From: a bacterium
GTDB lineage: Bacteria; JALSQH01
Reading direction: 5' to 3'
Assembly: GCA_026985515.1 (NCBI GenBank)
Contig: JALSQH010000100.1
Location: forward strand, 1 to 14,103
Length of the DNA stretch: 14,103 bases
Notes under the pieces: generated by a model
Seen by the model: the letters and a program-made list of their open reading frames with translations, nothing else
Told to the model about the DNA's origin: nothing
The model's database searches: none
In this document: piece by piece, positions 1-8,769 of the stretch
Position numbering within the stretch: the stretch's first letter is position 1
Layout of the letters: every line of letters begins with the position of its first letter
Position numbers and translations under genes: made by a program

Positions 1-2
1 GC

Positions 3-1586
3 AGGGGGTTCAAACTCTATCTCGGCTCTTCCAGGAGTTTTCTTTCACCGGGAAATCATACATTCTCTGTGCATCTCAATGTAAGAAGGATGGTGCAGGA
101 ATATGATAATTTTGATGAAGTCTACTGGAACATATTTTCCACCATTCAGTTTCCCGTAGATAGAGCTGAGGCAGTTATTGTTGCACCACCCGGGGGATTT
201 GAAAGGATAATGGCATACAGGGGATATTCAGGAAGAGAGGGCAGCAGAGAATGGAAAGGGGTGGCAAAGGTAACTCCTCAGGAGAGGAGTATTATCTTCA
301 CCCTTGAGGATGTTAAACCTGGTGAGGGATTCACAATTGCTGTTTCTTTCCAGAAGGGCTTTTTTGTAAAGGAGGATCTCTTATTCTGGCTAAGGGAGTT
401 GCTCAGAACAAGGGGAGATCTTCTTGCAGGAACAGGATTGATCTTTATCTTTTACTTCCTTCTCTGGTTGATGGCAGGTAAAGATCCACGGAAAGGAGTT
501 ATAATTCCTCTTTACTATCCTCCAGAGGGTATCTCCCCCGGAGCGGCGAGATACATCATGAAGATGGGTTATGATACTAAGGTACTTGTTAGCAACATCG
601 TTGATCTTGCCGTTAAGGGATATTTGAAGATAAATGAAGAAGATGGTGATGTTTATCTTGAAAGAACGGGAAAAGCCCCGGATAAGGATCTGACCGGTGA
701 CGAGAAGTATCTGTTGAGACATCTTTTCTTTGGAAGGGAGGTCGTGGCACTCTCAAGAAGTGAGAACAGGTTTTTGCAGGAGGTGATAAGAAAGTTCAGG
801 AAAAAGCTGGCCAGCAGTTATGAGGGGAAATTCTTTAAATCAAATATATGGCTTTTTGGCCTGGGTTTTCTGCTGAGTGCAGCGGTGTTGATAAAGAGTG
901 CTCTGTCATATCCCATGGCTCCATTTGTAATTTTCATTCTTCTGTGGATCTCGATGTGGAGTGTGGGAGTATATTCACTTTTCAGAAGCTTTGTGGTCAC
1001 ATTCAGAGCCATGCTTGAAACGCATGAAGCTAGATATATTTTCCTTTCAGTGGTTCAATTTCTATTTTTTCTTGTGTTCCTGGGTGGAGAGGCAGGGGGA
1101 TTTTTCTTTCTAAAAATGGCTTCAGATACAGCTTTTCTAATTTTCACCATTTTTGTCCTTTTTATCAATGTTGTGTTTTACTACCTCCTTAAGGCCCCCA
1201 CACGACTGGGAAGGAAACTGATGGACAGGATTGAGGGATTCAAACTCTATCTCAGGGTGGCGGAAAAGGAGAATCTTGATGCGCTCATAAAAAAGTATGG
1301 TGTGGAGGGACTTTTTGAGAGGTATCTTCCCTATGCAATAGCCCTTGATGTGGAAAAGAAGTGGGGTGAAAAATTTGAATCTCTTTTGATGGAGTATGGA
1401 AGGAGTGATTACTCTCCATCCTGGTACACGGGCACTGTATCTGGAATATCAGCTCTACCTGCAGCAGTTTACACATCGGTCAGCACCAGTGTTTCTTCGG
1501 CAACAGGAACTTCGAGAACTTCAGCGGCAGGGGGAGGTGGTGGAGTGGGAGGTGGTGGAGGTGGAGGGGGAGTGGGAGGCTGGTAG
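3..1586 (+). CDS. DUF2207 family membrane protein, 5' end outside the window
   Basis: The reading frame is open from the first bases, so the gene begins upstream; a GTG at 69 is available but is unlikely to be the start. The residues before it (G-F-K-L-Y-L-G-S then L-S-P-G-N-H-T-F) fit the extracellular beta-rich DUF2207 domain, which continues with the family-like Y-W-N and F-P-V signatures. Counting from GTG 69, a first membrane segment lies at about 119-137. A cytoplasmic part follows (Y-Y-P-P-E-G-I-S-P at 149-157, winged-helix-like), then three to four hydrophobic segments between about 260 and 375. A Ser/Thr-rich stretch at 465-485 leads to an almost pure glycine tail ending in Trp (487-505), typical of this family (E. 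coli YciQ-like). Function is not established. It abuts the convergent acyl-CoA dehydrogenase with no base between the stop codons. Confidence 0.85.
   Translation, partial: RGFKLYLGSSRSFLSPGNHTFSVHLNVRRMVQEYDNFDEVYWNIFSTIQFPVDRAEAVIVAPPGGFERIMAYRGYSGREGSREWKGVAKVTPQERSIIFTLEDVKPGEGFTIAVSFQKGFFVKEDLLFWLRELLRTRGDLLAGTGLIFIFYFLLWLMAGKDPRKGVIIPLYYPPEGISPGAARYIMKMGYDTKVLVSNIVDLAVKGYLKINEEDGDVYLERTGKAPDKDLTGDEKYLLRHLFFGREVVALSRSENRFLQEVIRKFRKKLASSYEGKFFKSNIWLFGLGFLLSAAVLIKSALSYPMAPFVIFILLWISMWSVGVYSLFRSFVVTFRAMLETHEARYIFLSVVQFLFFLVFLGGEAGGFFFLKMASDTAFLIFTIFVLFINVVFYYLLKAPTRLGRKLMDRIEGFKLYLRVAEKENLDALIKKYGVEGLFERYLPYAIALDVEKKWGEKFESLLMEYGRSDYSPSWYTGTVSGISALPAAVYTSVSTSVSSATGTSRTSAAGGGGGVGGGGGGGGVGGW
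1530..1580 (+). repeat. G-rich low-complexity tract coding the Gly tail
   Basis: About fifty bases made almost entirely of GG, GGG and GGGGG runs separated by single A or T. They encode the glycine tail of the DUF2207 protein. The G-runs are long and close enough to allow a G-quadruplex in the + strand or its RNA. No intrinsic terminator hairpin is visible at this convergent junction. Confidence 0.6.
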
Positions 1587-2738
1587 TTACTCCAGGCGTC
1601 CCCTTTTCAGCATCTCCTTGAGAATGATAATTCTCTGAATTTCACTTGTTCCTGCACCAATTTCCATCAGTTTTGCATCTCTTGCCAGTCTCTCCACCGG
1701 AAAGTCCCTGGTGTATCCATAGCCCCCAAGAATCTGGACAGCGGAAAGGGCAGCTTTTGTTGCCGCTTCCGAGGAAAAGACCTTTGCCATGGCTGCATCC
1801 ATGTTTGCCTTCTCCCCTCTCTTTGCCTTTTCGAGAGCGGCATAGATCAGATACCTTGACGCATGGTAAAGGGTAACCATATCTGCTATTTTTTCCTGTA
1901 CCATCTGAAAATCAATAATTGGGCGGCCAAATTGTTTCCTCTCCTGTGCATACTGGAGGCTTATGTTTATTGATTCCTTTATTATTCCAAGGGCAATTCC
2001 AGCAAGGGTTGCTCTCTCAATATCAAGATTCCTCAGCATCATGTAAACGCCGTTATTTTCATCCCCCATCAAGTTTTCTTCAGGAACCTCGCAATCCTCA
2101 AAATATATTTCAGATGTGGGGGAGGACCTCATTCCCATTTTTTTAAACTTCTTTCCCACCTTCAGACCTTTGAATTCTTTTTCAACTATGAAGATACTTA
2201 TTCCATGCTTCCCCTTCTCGGGAGATGTTTTTGCATACACAACAAATATGTCTGCCACCGGTCCATTGGTTATGAATGTCTTTGTGCCATTTAAAATATA
2301 TCTGTCCCCCTTCTTTACTGCAGTGGTTCTTATACTGGTTGCGTCAGAGCCTGCCTCCGGCTCTGTCAGTGCCATGGCTCCAATTTTCTTCCCGCTGGCA
2401 AGATCAGGGAGGTATTTTTTCTTCTGATCCTCACTGGCATGCAAGAGAATGTTATTTGTGCAGAGGATTGTGTGATCACCGTATGAAAGGGCAAGGGCTG
2501 GATCAACGGTTGCTATCTCTTCCATCACAATGGTTGCACCAACAATATCTCCACCTGCGCCTCCATATTCCTCCGGAACAGTTATTCCCAGAAGTCCCAT
2601 CTCAGCAAGGTAATTGAATCCTTCTCTGTTGAATTCCTCCTTTTCATCGTAGAGTGGAGCAAGGGGTTTCAACTTCTCCCTTGCCAGCTTTGAAACTTCC
2701 TCTTTCAGCAGACGGTACTCTTCATTCAGTTCAAACAT
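1587..2738 (-). CDS. Acyl-CoA dehydrogenase, isovaleryl-CoA dehydrogenase-like
   Basis: A 383-aa FAD flavoenzyme of the usual family length, oxidising an acyl-CoA to the 2,3-enoyl-CoA with electrons passing to ETF. Visible motifs are [10 protein letters not shown] at 123-132 (flavin/substrate loop), R-K-Q-F-G-R-P at 267-273 and the C-terminal G-G-Y-G-Y at 338-342. The usual catalytic Glu of medium/short-chain enzymes (in I-Y-E-G-T) is replaced by Ala362 (G-A-G-T-S-E). A Glu stands at 241 in L-D-I-E-R, the helix position used as catalytic base in isovaleryl-CoA dehydrogenase. A branched short acyl-CoA substrate, e.g. from leucine, is therefore the best guess. The start is supported by GGGAGG a few bases upstream of ATG. 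It is last in the long minus-strand operon, 31 bp after the histidine kinase, and metabolically unrelated to its neighbours. Confidence 0.9.
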   Translation of the reverse strand: MFELNEEYRLLKEEVSKLAREKLKPLAPLYDEKEEFNREGFNYLAEMGLLGITVPEEYGGAGGDIVGATIVMEEIATVDPALALSYGDHTILCTNNILLHASEDQKKKYLPDLASGKKIGAMALTEPEAGSDATSIRTTAVKKGDRYILNGTKTFITNGPVADIFVVYAKTSPEKGKHGISIFIVEKEFKGLKVGKKFKKMGMRSSPTSEIYFEDCEVPEENLMGDENNGVYMMLRNLDIERATLAGIALGIIKESINISLQYAQERKQFGRPIIDFQMVQEKIADMVTLYHASRYLIYAALEKAKRGEKANMDAAMAKVFSSEAATKAALSAVQILGGYGYTRDFPVERLARDAKLMEIGAGTSEIQRIIILKEMLKRGRLE

Positions 2739-2769
2739 TTTAACCTCCCTGGTTAAACTTTTTAAAATA

Positions 2770-4278
2770 TTAGCACATCTCTTTTCCCTCTGGCAATTTT
2801 ATTTGAAACCTGGTTCCAATTTCTGGAGAGGATTCAACCTCTATTTTCCCTCCCATCTGTTCAATTATCATTGATGATACATAGAGGCCAAGACCCGTTC
2901 CCTTCCCTGGCTCTTTGGTGGTGAAGAAAGGGAGGAATATTTTTTTAAGGTTCTTCTCCTCTATGCCGATTCCGTTGTCCTCAATCTGCACCGTGATGAT
3001 TTCTTCACTTTTTTTAAGTTCAACCCTGATGTATCCTCCCTCATTCTTCCCGAATTTTTCCCTTATGGCATCGGAGGCATTTACCAGAAGATTAAGGATT
3101 ACCTGAAGAAGTTTTTCCTCCTCTGCGCAGATTTCATAATCCTCTCCCCTCACCTCCACACTGATTCTTTTGAGTTTTCCCTGAATATTCAGCAGATCCA
3201 GAGCCCTGTTTATCAGATTTTTCAATCTAACCTTTCTGTATTCTTCCCGTCTGGGTCTTGAGAAGTCAAGGAGTGTTCTTATCAGATTGTCAATTCTCTT
3301 TCCTTCACTGAGTATTCTCCTGAGTATATCCTTTTCCTCATCTGAAATGTCTGGTGACTGAAGAAGTATCTGTGTCAGCCCGATTATTGAGGTTATTGGA
3401 TTGCCAATTTCATGGGCAAGACCGGAGGTCATCTGCCCGATGAGGGCGAGTTTCTCATTTTTTATTATTTCCTCCTGCATCTCCTTTAATTTCCTGTAGG
3501 CTTCGTTCAGTTCCCTCACCTGGTTGATTATGGTATTTCTGTCTTCTTCAATTTTTTTTGACATGGAAAACATGGACTCTGCCAGAAAACCCAGTTCATC
3601 GCTGGAGTGAAAGGGTTTTTTCTTCAGAAAGTCCCCTCTGGCAATCTTTTCAGATGACTCAATTAATTTTCCAATTGGTGAAATAACCTTCCTCTCCGTG
3701 ATCCAGAGGAGAACCACAATTATAACAATTGAGGTGGCGAAGATGTATAGAAAGAGCAACCTGAAGATTCTCTTTGCGACCCCATTGAACCAGGAGAGAT
3801 CAAACCTCATTATGATCTGTATATTTCTCCTGCTTCGCATAAATATGTCGACCCAGTGATACTCTGAAACGGTGAGAATTCGTTTTTTCAGGTTTAGAAA
3901 AACTTTTTTTTCCTTTTTTGAGGAGAGAAAGGCTGCAATTTCATCTCCGGTACCTGAAATATTTCCCGTTTTTACGACGGGCTCCCAGCTGTAGAGAATT
4001 TCCATTCCCAGGAGAATCCCCTTTTTCCTCAGGGGATCAGAGAGCCATCTGGTGAGGGTTTCTATATCAGGGGTTTTTCTGGAGGAGATGATTGTTTTTT
4101 CTGCATAGCTTTTTGTTATTTCTGAGAATAGTTCAAAATTTTTAATCTGTTCTTTGAGAACTTCAGTTTCAACTATCTTTACAACACTCCAGCTGAGAAG
4201 GAAGACCAGAGTGAGAAAGAGGAAGAGATACCAGATAATAAGACTGAGAGAAAGGGAGTGAACCCATCTAAGTTTCAT
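2770..4278 (-). CDS. Membrane sensor histidine kinase (HAMP-HisKA-HATPase)
   Basis: 502 aa. TM1 is at about 11-33, an unrecognised extracytoplasmic domain at 34-170 and TM2 at about 171-193. HAMP follows at 194-246, a short coiled coil at 247-278, and HisKA with phospho-acceptor His289 (G-L-A-H-E-I-G-N-P). The ATPase domain shows the N box (Asn400), the G1 box D-N-G-I-G-I at 434-439, the F box F-L-P-F-F-T-T-K at 448-455 and the G2 box G-K-G-T-G-L-G-L at 458-465. All catalytic elements look intact. The subgroup resembles NtrB/AtoS-type kinases that usually pair with sigma-54 activators. No response regulator is in the window. It starts 6 bp after the prepilin peptidase stop without a clear Shine-Dalgarno, suggesting coupling. 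A PilS-like role for the sigma-54-type pilin promoter is possible, but PilS normally has about six N-terminal membrane segments, so this is only inference. Confidence 0.92.
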   Translation of the reverse strand: MKLRWVHSLSLSLIIWYLFLFLTLVFLLSWSVVKIVETEVLKEQIKNFELFSEITKSYAEKTIISSRKTPDIETLTRWLSDPLRKKGILLGMEILYSWEPVVKTGNISGTGDEIAAFLSSKKEKKVFLNLKKRILTVSEYHWVDIFMRSRRNIQIIMRFDLSWFNGVAKRIFRLLFLYIFATSIVIIVVLLWITERKVISPIGKLIESSEKIARGDFLKKKPFHSSDELGFLAESMFSMSKKIEEDRNTIINQVRELNEAYRKLKEMQEEIIKNEKLALIGQMTSGLAHEIGNPITSIIGLTQILLQSPDISDEEKDILRRILSEGKRIDNLIRTLLDFSRPRREEYRKVRLKNLINRALDLLNIQGKLKRISVEVRGEDYEICAEEEKLLQVILNLLVNASDAIREKFGKNEGGYIRVELKKSEEIITVQIEDNGIGIEEKNLKKIFLPFFTTKEPGKGTGLGLYVSSMIIEQMGGKIEVESSPEIGTRFQIKLPEGKEMC

Positions 4279-4284
4279 ACAATA

Positions 4285-5103
4285 TTAGAATAGCAACAAA
4301 TGGACCAGTTTGTCCACACCAATCAGATATGTGAGAAACGCCCCCCCGGCAATGAAGGGACCAAAGGGGATATATCTGACCTCCTGAAGCTCCTCCTCTT
4401 CCACCCTTTTCCCTGTTTTTATGGTCAGTGGATATCCTATAACGATCCCCAGAAATGAACCAATTATCAGTGTGAAGAGGATGCCATACAGGCCAAGGAA
4501 AACCCCGGTGGCGGTGAGTATTTTTATGTCTCCACCTCCCAGTGCGGGGTAATCGATTTTTTTTACTTTTTCATATACAAAGGAGATAAGCAGAGGAATT
4601 CCTCCTCCGATCAGTGCCCCGGCGATACCCTGTATGGGGGAGGTTTTTAAGAGATGGAGAAAGAGGAGGATCAGACCCACACCAAGAAGAGGAAGTGATA
4701 GTTCATCTGGTATGGTGTAGGTATCCCAGTCAATTGCAGATATGACGAGGAGACAGCCGAAAAAGAAAAAGTATATAAAAAACTCAGGAACAGTTTCTGA
4801 TTTGAGAGCGATTAGTATGGAGATAATTCCTGTCACGAATTCCACAATCGGGTATCTCATGGATATCTTTGCACCACAGTATCTGCATTTGCCTTTGAGG
4901 AGAATATAGCTCACCAGAGGGATATTGTCGTACCATTTCAGTCTGTGCCCGCAGACGGGACAGTGGCTTGGAGGGTAAATAATAGATTCTTTTCGTGGAA
5001 TTCGGTATATGCATACATTGAAGAAACTTCCCCACACAAGGCCCCAGATAAATGCAGAGAGAAGTATGAACCACTCTGGAATATGAAGGATAAGTTCTTT
5101 CAT
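4285..5103 (-). CDS. pilD: Prepilin peptidase / N-methyltransferase (type IV leader peptidase)
   Basis: 272-aa polytopic inner-membrane aspartic protease (A24A). It cleaves the short leader of type IV prepilins and N-methylates the new N-terminal Phe. The cytoplasmic N-terminal domain has the S-F-F-N-V-x-I-Y-R-I-P signature at 26-36 and the four-Cys zinc motif C48-x2-C51 and C73-x2-C76, which marks the bifunctional form. The catalytic aspartates are Asp125 (A-I-D-W-D-T) and Asp192 in G-G-G-D-I-K. Several membrane segments fill 85-270. Its ATG overlaps the stop of the preceding 58-aa gene (ATGA). The pilin at 13155-13535, processed at Gly7/Phe8, is an obvious substrate, together with the second pilin if it is intact elsewhere. 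Identification is secure. Confidence 0.95.
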   Translation of the reverse strand: MKELILHIPEWFILLSAFIWGLVWGSFFNVCIYRIPRKESIIYPPSHCPVCGHRLKWYDNIPLVSYILLKGKCRYCGAKISMRYPIVEFVTGIISILIALKSETVPEFFIYFFFFGCLLVISAIDWDTYTIPDELSLPLLGVGLILLFLHLLKTSPIQGIAGALIGGGIPLLISFVYEKVKKIDYPALGGGDIKILTATGVFLGLYGILFTLIIGSFLGIVIGYPLTIKTGKRVEEEELQEVRYIPFGPFIAGGAFLTYLIGVDKLVHLLLF

Positions 5104-5276
5104 CGCAACATTCTTATTATCAGAAAGGAGATTACTGCAAAAATAAGTCCACTGATTCCTATTATGAGCCCGGTAATCCTCTGATATTTGGGTTTCACAT
5201 AGAAAAATACGAAAAAACCCAGCAGAGAGGAAAACAAACCGAGAATTATGTAAAAGTAGTAAAGTGATAAATTCAT
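5100..5276 (-). CDS. Small two-TM membrane protein (58 aa), unknown function
   Basis: A 58-aa reading frame between the GT2 glycosyltransferase and prepilin peptidase genes. Its ATG overlaps the glycosyltransferase stop as ATGA (5273-5276) and its own TGA overlaps the prepilin peptidase ATG (5100-5103). It therefore exactly bridges the two genes, which is the strongest evidence that it is real. It has two hydrophobic helices, about residues 5-27 and 36-54, joined by a short basic loop (K-P-K-Y-Q-R), and ends R-M-L-R. No family recognised. The double overlap suggests translation is coupled, giving amounts similar to its neighbours. It may be a subunit or stabiliser of the transferase, ABC permease or peptidase. 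Confidence 0.75.
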   Translation of the reverse strand: MNLSLYYFYIILGLFSSLLGFFVFFYVKPKYQRITGLIIGISGLIFAVISFLIIRMLR

Positions 5277-6232
5277 TTTGGTTTCAGATCCCTGTTATAT
5301 TCCATGTCAAACCACATTGCAAAGAGGAGAAACTGGATGCCGGAGATCGTTAGGAACATGGCAAACAGTGCACTTGTTGGTGCCACACCATGACCCATCA
5401 ATCGTATGATGAAGAGGTAAAGTCCAAAAATCAGGCCCGGAATGGTCAGAACTACACCTGCAGTGTAAAAGAATACGAGAGGATGAAAGTCCCTGATTAC
5501 ATACTTTTCCCACATTCTCCTGAAAAAACCTCTGAGAAGAAGCATGGAGATGGGGAGAATCACTTTAGGAATCTTCATCTTGGATTTCTCCCCCACATTG
5601 TAAAGGGGATTGACTGGCACATCCATAACCCTCATGTTGACAATGTTCAGTTTTATGAGAATGTCGTTGGGTACTCCATACCTTTTGTAAATCGTGTCCC
5701 AGTCAATTGCAAGGAGGGCCCTTCTGTTAATGACGGTGTAACCTGTCTGGGAATCTGCAATGTGCCAGTATCCTGATGCGATTTTGGTAAGAAGTGAGAG
5801 GAAGGCGTTTCCAAGGTACCTTACCTTTGGAATTTTCTTCCATGCCTCACCGGTGAAAAGTCTGTTGCCTTTGACATAGTCAGCCCTGTCTTCAACAATG
5901 GGGTCAAGAAGTGAGGGAAGGTCAGCCGGGTCCATCTGTCCATCCCCAGCCATTACAGCCACAGCATCAAGTTCAAGTTCAATGGCTTTTTTGTATCCTG
6001 TTGCTATTGCTCCTCCAACCCCCTGATTTTTATCATGTCTTATGAGTATCACCCTTTCATCTCTGTGATCGGAAATATATTTTTTAACCACTTCAGCCGT
6101 ACCGTCGCTGCTCGCATCATCAACGACGATGATGGTATCAACAAAATCGGGTATCCCTTCAAGCACCCTGTATATCTGCTTTTCCTCATTATAGGCGGGA
6201 ACGACCACTCCCGTTCTTTTTCCCCTGTACAT
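5273..6232 (-). CDS. GT2 family glycosyltransferase, polyprenyl-phosphate sugar synthase type
   Basis: 319 aa. The N-terminal GT-A fold has V-P-A-Y-N-E-E at 11-17, V-V-D-D-A-S-S-D-G-T at 36-45 for nucleotide-sugar binding, D-G-Q-M-D-P at 97-102 (DxD-like metal site) and D-S-Q-T-G-Y at 160-165. Two C-terminal membrane segments lie at about 252-277 and 286-307. This is the Dpm1/GtrB-like layout, in which a sugar is moved from a nucleotide donor to a polyprenyl phosphate on the cytoplasmic face. The sugar cannot be read from sequence. It starts 2 bp after the ABC permease stop, with AAGGAG inside that gene. Because two GT-C proteins in the same operon belong to families that use polyprenyl-phosphate sugars, it is the likely donor synthase for them. 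Confidence 0.9.
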   Translation of the reverse strand: MYRGKRTGVVVPAYNEEKQIYRVLEGIPDFVDTIIVVDDASSDGTAEVVKKYISDHRDERVILIRHDKNQGVGGAIATGYKKAIELELDAVAVMAGDGQMDPADLPSLLDPIVEDRADYVKGNRLFTGEAWKKIPKVRYLGNAFLSLLTKIASGYWHIADSQTGYTVINRRALLAIDWDTIYKRYGVPNDILIKLNIVNMRVMDVPVNPLYNVGEKSKMKIPKVILPISMLLLRGFFRRMWEKYVIRDFHPLVFFYTAGVVLTIPGLIFGLYLFIIRLMGHGVAPTSALFAMFLTISGIQFLLFAMWFDMEYNRDLKPK

Positions 6233-6234
6233 TT

Positions 6235-7008
6235 TCAGTAAAACTCCTTCTTTTCAAAGATCAGAGTTGAGATGGTGAGGAGAAAAAGAATATATGCCAC
6301 TGCGTAGAAAATAGAATTGATAACATAACCCTCTGGTAAGGTAAGATTGTGTACCACTTCGTTTTTTATATTCAGATTGTGGAAGTTGGGGAGAATATTG
6401 TAGAAAAAGAGGATTGTAAACTTTAAAACAGGCGAACTGGCCATTTTCATTGTGAGAAGAGATTTTAATTCCTCCAGTGAATTGCCAATCAAATAAAGTG
6501 TGGTTGTGAAGAGTCCGCTTAAAATGGGAGAAGAAAAAGTGGAGAAGAAGATGGAGATTGCTATGGTCAGGGAAATTTCCATAAAGATGAAAAAGGCTCC
6601 CACAAAGAGGAGAGAAGTTATTTTCCCCTTAACAATTACTATGAAGATAACCACGAAAACAAGCATTAAAACTTCCTGAACAAAGAGTGTGAGAGAAAGT
6701 CCAAGAAATTTCCCGAGGATAAACTGCCACCTTTTAACAGGTTTTGGTATGACTGTGAATATGGTTTTTCTCTGAATTTCGTTGTAGATCATCCCTGTTC
6801 CTATGATAATTGCCATTGCCACGCCGAGCAACTCTATTCCACTGAATCCAAAATCAATGACAAATCTCCTGGTTTCCCCCATAGTAAAACTTCCCAGAAT
6901 TGTGGAAATACCGAGCAGGATCAGAAGGAAAAATAGGACGGTGTAGAGAATCCTGTTTCTTATGGCTTCTCTGTAGGTGTTAACTGCCACCACGTATATC
7001 TTTTTCAT
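6235..7008 (-). CDS. ABC-2 type transporter permease (PilI-like position)
   Basis: 257 aa from ATG 7008. The frame stays open further upstream to an ATG at 7086, but 7008 is preferred: [15 protein letters not shown] is a typical ABC-2 permease start and GGAGGAG lies about 10 bases before it. About six membrane segments can be drawn, at roughly 19-40, 57-76, 95-125, 128-160, 165-185 and 225-248. The family-typical cytoplasmic loop ([10 protein letters not shown] followed by [13 protein letters not shown]) lies between the second and third. It overlaps the ATPase gene by 29 bp, so the two form one transporter. In Myxococcus xanthus an ABC ATPase and permease (PilH, PilI) sit between pilA and pilD and are needed for pili; the arrangement here matches. 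The substrate is unknown. Confidence 0.88.
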   Translation of the reverse strand: MKKIYVVAVNTYREAIRNRILYTVLFFLLILLGISTILGSFTMGETRRFVIDFGFSGIELLGVAMAIIIGTGMIYNEIQRKTIFTVIPKPVKRWQFILGKFLGLSLTLFVQEVLMLVFVVIFIVIVKGKITSLLFVGAFFIFMEISLTIAISIFFSTFSSPILSGLFTTTLYLIGNSLEELKSLLTMKMASSPVLKFTILFFYNILPNFHNLNIKNEVVHNLTLPEGYVINSIFYAVAYILFLLTISTLIFEKKEFY

Positions 7009-7921
7009 ACTTTCTGTACTCCTCCATGAATAGATCCTCCAGCATGACTCTTCTTGGTATAAAAGAGAGGATTTCCAGTTGTTCATTAACAGCTTCTTTC
7101 AGAAGCTTCTGGGCTTCTCCGAAGTCCTTCAGGGTAACTATGATTGAACTCCCCGAAGGTGAATATTCAAGCCCCTTGTTTTTCACCCACTCCTTTGCAT
7201 TTGCCGTCAGTTCAATTTCATATCCTGTGGATCTTTTAACCAGCAGTTCCTCGATGCTGCCTGTTTCCACTATCCTGCCCCGAATCAGAATTGCCACCCT
7301 GTCGCAGATCATCTCCACATCTGAAAGGATATGTGAGGAAAAAATTATTGTCTTACCCTTTTCCTTCAGGGAGAGAATTATGTTTTTAAGTTCCTTCCTC
7401 CCCACGGGATCAAGGCCTGTCATTGGTTCGTCAAGTATCAGAATTTCCGGGTCATTTATCAGAGCCTGAGCCATTCCAACTCTCTGCAACATACCCTTTG
7501 AAAATTTCCCTATCCTCGTATCCTTCCATTTAGTCAGAGAAAGAAGATCAAGTAGATATTCGATTCTATCATGAAGTTTTTTTCTCTCTATGTTGAAAAG
7601 CCCCCCGTAGAATTGAAGAAGCTCAACAGGTGTGAGGTATGTATAAAAGTAGGGATTTTCAGGGAGAAATCCAATGGAGTTTTTTGCCTCCAGGTCATCG
7701 GGACTTTTATCTAAAATTTTCACCTCTCCCCCGCCAGGAAAGATGAGACCGGTAAGTATCTTAAAGGTTGTTGTTTTCCCCGCTCCATTGTGGCCAAGCA
7801 GACCAAATGTTTCACCCTTCTTCACAGAAAATGAAATACCCCTCAGGGCAGTTATCCTTTTCCTGATAATGTGGCCCGTGGGATAAGATTTTCTCAAATC
7901 TTTTATTTCAATGGCATTCAT
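6980..7921 (-). CDS. ABC transporter ATP-binding protein (PilH-like position)
   Basis: 313 aa. Walker A G-H-N-G-A-G-K-T is at 43-50, a Q-loop substitute E-N-P around 88-90 (F-L-P-E-N-P, common in ABC-2 exporters), the signature F-S-K-G-M-L-Q-R at 140-147, Walker B I-L-I-L-D-E-P at 160-166 with Glu165, and the switch His197. Residues from about 230 on form the extra C-terminal domain common in ATPases paired with ABC-2 permeases (CcmA/NatA type). It energises the permease encoded by the next gene, which overlaps it by 29 bp. It starts in an ATGA overlap with the TPR gene. Context (pilin, prepilin peptidase, glycosyltransferases) suggests export or assembly related to pili or their glycan. Confidence 0.93.
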   Translation of the reverse strand: MNAIEIKDLRKSYPTGHIIRKRITALRGISFSVKKGETFGLLGHNGAGKTTTFKILTGLIFPGGGEVKILDKSPDDLEAKNSIGFLPENPYFYTYLTPVELLQFYGGLFNIERKKLHDRIEYLLDLLSLTKWKDTRIGKFSKGMLQRVGMAQALINDPEILILDEPMTGLDPVGRKELKNIILSLKEKGKTIIFSSHILSDVEMICDRVAILIRGRIVETGSIEELLVKRSTGYEIELTANAKEWVKNKGLEYSPSGSSIIVTLKDFGEAQKLLKEAVNEQLEILSFIPRRVMLEDLFMEEYRKYEKDIRGGS

Positions 7922-8769
7922 CTTTTCAGGTATATTTTGATCCTTTTGTTATACACAGTGCTTCTGACCTCACCATCTTGTGTGAGATAGTATTTGCCTC
8001 CGAAAGGTTCCGGAGGTATCTCTCTCAGGTACCCCTTTTGCACAAGTTCATTCAGTGATTCTGGTAATCTCCCCTCCCTTTTCCTGAATCTACTGACGGC
8101 ATCCTCAAGGATTCTGAAATTTCTTTCAGCAATTATCATTTTGATTCTTCTGAGGATTTTCCTCTTTGTTTCTTCATTTCTCGTGTTTTTATAGACCTCC
8201 CAGAGAATTTTAAGGGCTGTATCTGCATCATTTTCCTTTGCCAGCAGTTTGCCTGCAAGACTCACGACAAAGAGTGGTCTTCCCGGTTTTGTGGCTGCTT
8301 CTTTGAAGTAAAAGGCGGCCTTTCTGTAATTTTCTTTGAAGTAGAGATAGATAAAACCTGTTATGAACCAGAGATACCAGTTATCAGGAAGGTATCTCAA
8401 CCCCTTCTGGAGAATTTTTATTGCGCTGTCAGTATCGTGTGCCTCCCAGGGAAGTATTGTCCCCGCAAAGCGGTAGGGATAGAAAAATCTGGGATCAAGG
8501 GATGTGACTGCGTTGAGTAGAGAGACAAGATATTTGAAATTTCTATCACTTTTCAGATGCTCTCCGGTGTAAACGAGGGTCTTCATCCAGATAATATCAG
8601 CAAGAACATTGTTGTAACCAAATGATATCAGCTGGGCATATTTATCAATGGGGAGGTAGAAGAAATCCTCAACTTCTCTTCTTTCCATTCTGTGAATCCT
8701 GCCATTCAGGTAACAAGCTGCTCCAAGCAGCAGGATAGCTATTGAAGTGACAATCCACCTTCTCTTCAT
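7918..8769 (-). CDS. Membrane-anchored TPR protein with GspG-like C-terminus
   Basis: 283 aa. One N-terminal membrane helix (about 5-22) is followed by a helical region with TPR-like pairs at about 77-200 (S-L-D-P-R-F-F-Y-P-Y, A-I-K-I-L-Q-K-G-L, A-A-F-Y-F-K-E-A). The tail at about 218-272 reads as a helix, then a pattern like the C-terminus of the type II secretion major pseudopilin GspG: Y/F-R-K-R-E-G-R-L-P-x-S-L-N-E-L-V, K-G-Y-L, I-P-P-E-P-F-G-G-K-Y. The protein itself has no prepilin leader. Both ends overlap neighbours by ATGA. It takes the place, before the ABC pair, that the accessory gene pilG holds in M. xanthus, but I cannot assert homology. A periplasmic scaffold linking the transporter to pilins is inference. 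Confidence 0.75.
   Translation of the reverse strand: MKRRWIVTSIAILLLGAACYLNGRIHRMERREVEDFFYLPIDKYAQLISFGYNNVLADIIWMKTLVYTGEHLKSDRNFKYLVSLLNAVTSLDPRFFYPYRFAGTILPWEAHDTDSAIKILQKGLRYLPDNWYLWFITGFIYLYFKENYRKAAFYFKEAATKPGRPLFVVSLAGKLLAKENDADTALKILWEVYKNTRNEETKRKILRRIKMIIAERNFRILEDAVSRFRKREGRLPESLNELVQKGYLREIPPEPFGGKYYLTQDGEVRSTVYNKRIKIYLKR

Noticed and set aside
9-1253. A 15-base exact repeat (ttcaaactctatctc) at 9-23 and 1239-1253, same frame in the DUF2207 gene.
   Set aside because: Both copies encode residues that fit their own place in the DUF2207 family, and flanking bases diverge at once, so this is most likely chance.
6235-7086. A longer permease start at ATG 7086.
   Set aside because: The extra 26 residues are not permease-like, overlap the ATPase domain further, and ATG 7008 has a strong Shine-Dalgarno.
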